Origin: an uncultured Pseudoflavonifractor sp.
GTDB taxonomy: Bacteria; Bacillota; Clostridia; Oscillospirales; Oscillospiraceae
Direction: 5' to 3'
DNA: 10,265 nucleotides
NCBI GenBank assembly: GCA_904419835.1
Contig: CAJFTA010000071.1
Coordinates: forward strand, 1 to 10,265
The notes beneath the pieces are model-generated. The model ran no database searches. It saw nothing but the letters and a program-made list of their open reading frames with translations, and was not told where the DNA came from. This document shows positions 5,938 through 10,265 of the stretch, in pieces (within the stretch, counting starts at the first letter, position 1; every line of letters begins with the position of its first letter). The position numbers were made by a program, and so were the translations under genes.

Positions 5938-7104
5938 ATGGAACAGACCAATATCAAGCTGCCCGCCGACTTTGAGACCTATGGAGAGGCCCGGAAGGCG
6001 GGCTTTCTGCGCATGAAACAGCTCAAGGACCAGGGCGCCCGGGTGGTGGGCATGTTCTGCTCCTTTGTGCCCACCGAGCTGGTGTACGCGGCGGGGGCCC
6101 TGCCCGTGGGGCTGTGCGCCTTCACCGAGGAGCCCATCCCCGCAGCCGAGGCCAACCTGCCCCGGAACCTGTGCCCCCTCATCAAGGCCAGCTACGGCTT
6201 TGCCCTCACCGATACCTGCCCCTACTTCTACTTCTCCGACTTTGTGGTGGGCGAGACCACCTGCGACGGCAAGAAGAAGATGTTCGAGCTGCTCAGCGAG
6301 CTCAAGGACACCTACGTCATGCAGCTGCCTCACAGCCGGGACGAGGCCGCCCTGGCCTTCTGGCGCGACCAGATCATCGCCTTCAAGGAGAAGCTGGAGG
6401 ACTTTTACGGCATCACCATCACCGAGGACGACATCCGCCGGGCCATCAGGCGGAAGAACCGGGAGCGGGATGTGATGCTCCGCTACCTGGAGCTGGGCAA
6501 GCTGAACCCGGCCCCCATGAGCGGCTATGAGGTGGGCACCCGTGTGGACGCGGGCAGCTTCTCCTTTGACCTGGATCAGCGGTGCGACGAGATTGAGGCC
6601 CGGACGGCGGAGGTGCTGGAGCAGTGGAAGGCGGGCAGGGACAAGCTGCCCGCCGGCCGGCCCCGCCTGCTGGTCACCGGCTGCCCCAACGCGGGCGTAC
6701 GGGAGAAGATCATCAGGGCCGTGGAGGAGCTGGGGGCCGACGTGGTGGCCTTTGACACCTGCAACGGCATCCGGGAAAAGGTGGAGAAGGTGGACGAGTC
6801 CGACCCGGATGTGTACCACGCCCTTGCTGTGAAGTATCTCAACATCAACTGCTCGGTGATGAGCCCCAACGACAGCCGCCGGGCATACATCGGGGAGATG
6901 ATTGATTCCTACGCAGTGGACGGGGTGATTGAAATTGTGCTCCAATCCTGTCATACTTACGATGTGGAGGCTTTCTTCATCCGCCGCTTTGTCACCCAGG
7001 AAAAGGGCCTGCCCTACCTGAACATTGAGACCGACTATTCTCAGGCGGACAAGGGTCAGATCAACACCCGCCTTTCCGCCTTCCTGGAGACGATTGAGAA
7101 ATGA
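5938..7104 (+). CDS. yjiM: Double-cubane-cluster reductase, 2-hydroxyacyl-CoA dehydratase D family (YjiM/DCCP-like)
   Basis: This 388-residue protein belongs to the HgdB/YjiM branch of the 2-hydroxyacyl-CoA dehydratase D family. NLCPLIKASYGFA (77-89), CPYFYFSDFVVGETTCDGKK (94-113) and VLQSCHTYDVE (334-344) are hallmarks of the branch that includes E. coli YjiM and the double-cubane cluster protein of Carboxydothermus hydrogenoformans, which binds an [8Fe-9S] cluster and reduces small molecules such as acetylene and azide when driven by its ATPase partner. Likely cluster ligands are among Cys41, Cys79, Cys109, Cys249, Cys275, Cys305 and Cys338; I cannot assign them exactly. There is no dehydratase partner subunit nearby, which argues for a reductase rather than an acyl-CoA dehydratase. 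I start at the ATG at 5938, nine bases after AGGGAG; the ATG at 5929 touches that site and leaves no spacer. The stop overlaps the activase start by four bases. The substrate is unknown. Confidence 0.9.
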   Translation: MEQTNIKLPADFETYGEARKAGFLRMKQLKDQGARVVGMFCSFVPTELVYAAGALPVGLCAFTEEPIPAAEANLPRNLCPLIKASYGFALTDTCPYFYFSDFVVGETTCDGKKKMFELLSELKDTYVMQLPHSRDEAALAFWRDQIIAFKEKLEDFYGITITEDDIRRAIRRKNRERDVMLRYLELGKLNPAPMSGYEVGTRVDAGSFSFDLDQRCDEIEARTAEVLEQWKAGRDKLPAGRPRLLVTGCPNAGVREKIIRAVEELGADVVAFDTCNGIREKVEKVDESDPDVYHALAVKYLNINCSVMSPNDSRRAYIGEMIDSYAVDGVIEIVLQSCHTYDVEAFFIRRFVTQEKGLPYLNIETDYSQADKGQINTRLSAFLETIEK

Positions 7105-7871
7105 AGTACTTTGCCGGAATCGACATCGGCTCCACCGCCTCCAAGGTTGTGGTGCTGGATGGGACGGACATGGTGGACCATTTTGTCCTGCCCACAGGCT
7201 GGAGCAGCAGGGAGACCGCCGGCGAAATCGCCCGCCGTCTGGAGGCGGGCGGCCATCCCGTGGGTGAGGACATGAAGGTCATCGCCACCGGGTACGGCCG
7301 GGTGTCGGTGGACTACGCGGCCAAGACGGTGACCGAGATCACCTGCCACGGCCGGGGCGGCCGGTACCTGCTGGGCCGGGACTGCACCATCGTGGACATC
7401 GGCGGCCAGGACACCAAGGTCATCACCGTGGAAAACGGCATGCCCTCCAGCTTTCTCATGAATGACAAGTGCTCGGCGGGCACGGGCAAGTTCCTGGAGA
7501 TTATGGCGGGCCGTCTGGGCGTGGACCTGACCGAGCTGTTCACTCTGGCGTCGGCGGGCACCCCGCTGGCCATCAGCTCCATGTGCACCGTGTTTGCCGA
7601 GAGCGAGGTCATCAGCCACATCGGCGCCGGAGAGAAGCGGGAGGACATCGCCGCCGGCGTGGTGGACTCGGTGGTGAGCAAGGTGGCGGGTCTGTGCGCC
7701 CGGCATACCCTGAAGGGGGACGTGCTCCTCACCGGCGGCCTGTGCGACAGCGCCTACCTGGTGGACCGGCTGTCCCAGAAGCTGAGGCAGCCCGTCTTTA
7801 CCCACCCCCTGGGCCGGTACGCCGGCGCTCTGGGTGCGGCCCTCATTGCCCGGGGCAAAGCCGCCGGGTAA
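7101..7871 (+). CDS. yjiL: ATP-dependent [4Fe-4S] activase (BadF/BcrA/HgdC family, YjiL-like)
   Basis: A 256-residue member of the ASKHA ATPase fold, the usual length for HgdC-type activators. Nucleotide-binding blocks are GIDIGSTASK (6-15), DIGGQDTK (99-106) and LLTGGLC (209-215). Cys124 in DKCSAGTGKF and Cys162 in SSMCTVFAESEV correspond to the two cysteines per subunit that hold one [4Fe-4S] cluster between the two protomers of a homodimer. On ATP hydrolysis the dimer changes the angle of its helices and shoots one low-potential electron into the partner. The ATG overlaps the reductase stop (ATGA), so the two are translationally coupled and expressed in step, as expected for a dedicated pair. 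Electrons probably come from ferredoxin or flavodoxin; no such gene lies in the window. The protein is cytoplasmic and oxygen-sensitive. Confidence 0.93.
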   Translation: MKYFAGIDIGSTASKVVVLDGTDMVDHFVLPTGWSSRETAGEIARRLEAGGHPVGEDMKVIATGYGRVSVDYAAKTVTEITCHGRGGRYLLGRDCTIVDIGGQDTKVITVENGMPSSFLMNDKCSAGTGKFLEIMAGRLGVDLTELFTLASAGTPLAISSMCTVFAESEVISHIGAGEKREDIAAGVVDSVVSKVAGLCARHTLKGDVLLTGGLCDSAYLVDRLSQKLRQPVFTHPLGRYAGALGAALIARGKAAG

Positions 7872-7920
7872 ACGATTTGTGTTAGAACCATCCATATCCA
7901 GAACAGGAGGACTGATTGAT

Positions 7921-8544
7921 ATGCTGAAAAAGGTAAACGCCATGGGAGATCCCTGCCCCATCCCGGTTATCAAGACCAAGAACGCCATCAAGGAGCTCGC
8001 CGGCTCCGGCACGGTGGAAACCCTGGTGGACAACGAGATCGCGGTGCAGAACCTGACCCGTCTGGCCAACAACAGCGGCTACGCCGTCAAGTCGGAGAAG
8101 CTGGGCGACAAGGAGTTCCGGGTGGTGATGGAGGTCACCGGCGCCCCCGCGGCCCAGACCGGGGAGGACGACAGCGAGACCTGCCTGGTGCCCGCCGGAT
8201 CCGGCCGGAACGACACGGTGGTGGCCGTCTCCTCCGCCTGCATGGGCACCGGCAGCGACGAGCTGGGGGCCGCCCTGATGAAGAGCTTCCTCTTTGCCCT
8301 CACCCAGCAGGACACCCTGCCCAAGTCCATCCTCTTCTACAACGGCGGCGCCAAGCTGACCACCGAGGGCTCCGCCTCCCTGGAGGACCTGAAGAGCCTG
8401 GAGGCCCAGGGCGTGGAGATCCTCACCTGCGGCACCTGCCTGAACTTCTTTGGCCTGAGCGACAAGCTGCAGGTGGGCGGCGTCACCAACATGTACGACA
8501 TCGTGGAGAAGATGAGCTCCGCCGGCCGGGTCGTCCGTCCCTGA
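7921..8544 (+). CDS. yedF: YedF, sulfurtransferase-like selenium metabolism protein
   Basis: This 207-residue protein has two parts. Residues 1-72 form a TusA-like domain with the DPCPIPVIKTKNAI motif, whose Cys12 is the persulfide-carrying position in TusA. Residues 98-205 are DsrE-like, with SSACMGTGSDELGAALMK (104-121), ILFYNGGAKLT (137-147) and LTCGTCLNF (168-176); Cys107, Cys170 and Cys173 are the other candidate reactive cysteines. This architecture is the YedF family, which genome comparisons have linked to selenium metabolism; the chemistry is not settled. The start is ATG at 7921, eleven bases after AGGAGG. An upstream extension in the same frame lies within the activase gene and is rejected. 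It follows the activase after 49 bases, and the next gene starts 8 bases after its stop. I infer that it accepts sulfur or selenium from the desulfurase or from the DUF3343 carrier. Confidence 0.92.
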   Translation: MLKKVNAMGDPCPIPVIKTKNAIKELAGSGTVETLVDNEIAVQNLTRLANNSGYAVKSEKLGDKEFRVVMEVTGAPAAQTGEDDSETCLVPAGSGRNDTVVAVSSACMGTGSDELGAALMKSFLFALTQQDTLPKSILFYNGGAKLTTEGSASLEDLKSLEAQGVEILTCGTCLNFFGLSDKLQVGGVTNMYDIVEKMSSAGRVVRP

Positions 8545-8552
8545 GGGCCGCC

Positions 8553-8795
8553 ATGCGGGAGAAAAAGCCGGCCCTTATCATCACCTTTTCCACCACCACC
8601 GACGCCATGGGCATGGAGCAGTTCTGCGGCAGGAGCGGCCTGCCCGGCCGGCTGATCCCGGTGCCCCGTGAGATCAGCGCGGGCTGCGGCCTGGCCTGGA
8701 AGGCCCCTGTGGAGGCCCGGGAGCAGCTTCTGTCCGCCATGGCGGACGCGGATATGCACTGGCAGGAGACCCGGGTGCTGGAGCTGTGGGTGTGA
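8553..8795 (+). CDS. DUF3343 putative Se/S carrier-like protein
   Basis: The 80-residue product matches the DUF3343 family. ALIITFSTTTDAMGMEQFC near the N-terminus is followed by ISAGCGLAWKAP at 41-52, the conserved S-x-GCGLA motif with Cys45 as the likely chalcogen-carrying residue; Cys25 is a second one. Family members are small single-domain proteins described as putative Se/S carriers because they lie beside YedF and class V aminotransferase genes; direct biochemistry is lacking. GAGGG precedes the ATG by about six bases and overlaps the yedF stop region. The gene is 8 bases from yedF and 30 bases from the desulfurase, in an operon. I infer that it passes a persulfide or selenopersulfide from the desulfurase to YedF. 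Confidence 0.85.
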   Translation: MREKKPALIITFSTTTDAMGMEQFCGRSGLPGRLIPVPREISAGCGLAWKAPVEAREQLLSAMADADMHWQETRVLELWV

Positions 8796-8825
8796 CCCCG
8801 TAAAAACCATAGGAGATGAGTTCCC

Positions 8826-9965
8826 TTGATCTATCTGGACAACGCGGCCACCACCCGGCAGAAACCCCCCCAGGTCATTGACGCGGTGGTGAACGCCATG
8901 ACCACCATGGGCAACGCCGCCCGGGGCGCCCACGGCAGCGCCCTTCAGGCCTCCCGTGCGGTGTATGACGCCCGGTGCAAGCTGGCGCGTCTGTTCCACT
9001 GTCCCCGGGCGGACCATGTGGTCTTTACCTGCAACTCCACCGAAGCCCTGAACATCGCCATCTGCGGCACACTGTCCCCGGGGGACCACGTGATCTCCAC
9101 CGACCTGGAGCACAACTCCGTCCTCCGGCCCCTGTACCGGATGGAGGCGGAACGGAACGTGTCCCTCAGCTTTGTGTCTGCCGACCGGCGGGGCAATCCG
9201 GACATGTCCGCCTTCGAGGCCCTCATCCGCCCCGAGACCAGGGCCATCGTATGCACCCACGCCTCCAACCTGACGGGCAACATGGTTGACATCGCCCGGG
9301 TGGGGGCCGTGGCAAAGGCCCACGGCCTGCTCTTCATCGTGGACGCCTCCCAGACCGCCGGGGCCGCCCCCATCGACATGGATGCCATGGGCATCGACAT
9401 CCTCTGCTTCACCGGCCACAAGGGCCTGATGGGCCCCCAGGGCACCGGCGGGCTGTGCATCCGTCCGGGGGTGGAGATCCGCCCCTTCAAGGTGGGCGGC
9501 TCGGGTGTGCAGTCCTACAGCAAAACCCAGCCGGAGGAGTACCCCACCCGGCTGGAGGCGGGCACCCTGAACAGCCACGGCATCATGGGTCTCTCTGCCG
9601 CCCTGGACTTTATCCAGGCCACCGGCGTGGAAAATATCGCCCGCCGGGAGGAGTCCCTGATGCGGCGGTTTTACGGCGGAGTGGCCGGCCTGAAGGGAGT
9701 CACGGTGTACGGCGACTTCACCCAGGCCCGCCGGGCCGCCATCGTGGCCCTGAACATCGGGGATATGGACTCCGGCGAGGTGTCCGACATCCTCAGCATG
9801 GACTACGGCATCGCCACCCGCCCCGGCGCCCACTGCGCGCCCCGGATGCACCGGGCCCTGGGCACCGCGGAGCAGGGCGCGGTGCGGTTCAGCTTCTCCT
9901 GGTACAACACCGGGGAGGAGGTGGACGCCGCCGTCCGGGCGGTGGCCGACCTTGCGGAGGGATAA
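8826..9965 (+). CDS. Cysteine desulfurase-like class V aminotransferase-fold enzyme
   Basis: This 379-residue PLP enzyme has the class V fold of NifS/SufS proteins. YLDNAATTRQKP opens the protein; STDLEHNSVL (91-100) holds His96 over the cofactor; IVDASQTAG (171-179) holds the Asp173 that binds the pyridine nitrogen; CFTGHKG (194-200) gives Lys199 as Schiff-base lysine; and TRPGAHCAPRMH (331-342) carries Cys337, the persulfide-forming cysteine of the SufS/CsdB type. It would release sulfur from cysteine or selenium from selenocysteine. I recall the close group as the family often found beside YedF and selenium genes (am_tr_V_EF2568 type). The start is TTG at 8826, with AGGAG about 10 bases upstream; the ATG at 8815 is out of frame. 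It closes the operon. Without an Isc/Suf scaffold gene here, a role in the YedF relay is more likely than general Fe-S assembly, but this is inference. Confidence 0.9.
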   Translation: MIYLDNAATTRQKPPQVIDAVVNAMTTMGNAARGAHGSALQASRAVYDARCKLARLFHCPRADHVVFTCNSTEALNIAICGTLSPGDHVISTDLEHNSVLRPLYRMEAERNVSLSFVSADRRGNPDMSAFEALIRPETRAIVCTHASNLTGNMVDIARVGAVAKAHGLLFIVDASQTAGAAPIDMDAMGIDILCFTGHKGLMGPQGTGGLCIRPGVEIRPFKVGGSGVQSYSKTQPEEYPTRLEAGTLNSHGIMGLSAALDFIQATGVENIARREESLMRRFYGGVAGLKGVTVYGDFTQARRAAIVALNIGDMDSGEVSDILSMDYGIATRPGAHCAPRMHRALGTAEQGAVRFSFSWYNTGEEVDAAVRAVADLAEG

Positions 9966-10167
9966 CAGAAAAGAATGCCGTTACTTTCGCGCCGCGCAAC
10001 GGCGCAAAAGTCCTCGCTTCGCTCTCCGCAAGCCTTGCGCGGCAAGGCATTGCGGGGCATTCGATTCCACACGAGGCGGGCGGCTGCCCCCTCGCGCTCC
10101 CCCGCCCCGGCGTAGGCGAATGCGGTTCAACCGAAGTTTTTCGACACGCTAAAACGGGTGTGTTTTG
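9966..10167. repeat. Palindromic intergenic repeat unit behind the operon
   Basis: Several short stems follow each other: GCGCCG/CGGCGC near 9989-10005, GCCTTGC/GCAAGGC near 10031-10048, an outer GAATGCC (about 9973) with GGCATTC (about 10055), and CGGTT/AACCG near 10122-10132 followed by AAGTTTTTCG, which may end the operon transcript. Open frames across it are arginine- and proline-rich and lack ribosome binding sites, so I see no gene. From memory, similar GC-rich palindromic units occur many times in Oscillospiraceae genomes, which I cannot check here. Confidence 0.5.
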
Positions 10168-10265
10168 TGAAGTGACCCCAAAAAGTTAGACAATATTTTT
10201 GAAGAAATTGTTCAAGCAACCGAAAGGGCTTGTTGTCTGTGGAGAGCAGGCGGCAAGCCCTTTAG
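10168..10265. mobile_element. Left end of an IS3-family (IS150-like) insertion sequence, partial
   Basis: The sequence TGAAGTGACCCCAAAAAG, followed by TTAGACA, is the typical terminal inverted repeat of IS150-group IS3 elements, starting with TG. It is followed by the hairpin AAAGGGCTTG (10223-10232) with CAAGCCCTTT (10254-10263), a stem these elements often place before the transposase gene to stop read-through from outside. The transposase itself and the other end lie beyond the window. The exact first base could be a few positions off. Confidence 0.7.

Noticed and set aside
5914..6954. Minus-strand open frame of 346 residues
   Set aside because: Antisense to the reductase gene with skewed composition and no ribosome binding site.
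8337..9851. Minus-strand open frame of 504 residues
   Set aside because: It is the antisense shadow of yedF, the carrier gene and the desulfurase, rich in Gly, His and Val as expected from high-GC antisense reading.
9952..10189. Open frames across the region behind the desulfurase
   Set aside because: Arg/Pro-rich translation over palindromic sequence without start signals; explained by the intergenic repeat.
1..10265. CRISPR array, tRNA or rRNA genes
   Set aside because: No regularly spaced repeats, no cloverleaf with a CCA-end pattern and no rRNA-like conserved sequence were seen.

Overview
The window looks like a piece of an anaerobic, high-GC Firmicutes genome of the Oscillospiraceae type (Flavonifractor, Intestinimonas or Pseudoflavonifractor-like). 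I infer this from GC-rich coding sequence, strong AGGAGG-type ribosome binding sites, serine-recombinase cassettes, oxygen-sensitive iron-sulfur enzymes and the style of the intergenic palindromes. No species can be named from the sequence alone.

Left part (1-944, minus strand): the tail of a phage-like module. In transcription order it holds the C-terminal stump of an SGNH/GDSL hydrolase, a 35-residue protein resembling the end of a chitin-binding-type module, and a phosphodiester glycosidase with a C-terminal SH3 domain that runs off the left edge. Next (938-3641, plus strand) comes a serine-recombinase module: a 5'-truncated remnant of a recombinase partner gene, an intact large serine recombinase and a calcineurin-like phosphoesterase. 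A long perfect hairpin terminator follows. The two broken genes, on opposite strands, meet at about 938-944, which marks a recombination or deletion junction.

Middle part (3759-5937): a pRiA4b ORF-3 family gene with its own extended -10 promoter, then about 670 bases without a gene but dense in terminator-like hairpins, a 22-base direct repeat and a set of mutually exclusive stems around an orphan Shine-Dalgarno sequence. A small cysteine-containing minus-strand gene follows, with a terminator behind it, and then a leader region before the main operon.

Right part (5938-9965, plus strand): a compact five-gene operon. It encodes a double-cubane-cluster-type reductase of the 2-hydroxyacyl-CoA dehydratase D family (YjiM/DCCP-like), its ATP-dependent [4Fe-4S] activase (YjiL/HgdC-like), YedF (TusA plus DsrE-like domains), a DUF3343 putative Se/S carrier, and a class V aminotransferase-fold cysteine desulfurase. 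The first two form an ATP-driven low-potential electron-transfer pair. The last three look like a relay that takes sulfur or selenium from (seleno)cysteine and passes it on. I infer that the chalcogen relay serves the reductase, either for its cluster or for its substrate. This is the most interesting system in the window. The operon is followed by a palindromic intergenic repeat and by the left end of an IS3-family (IS150-like) insertion sequence cut by the window edge.
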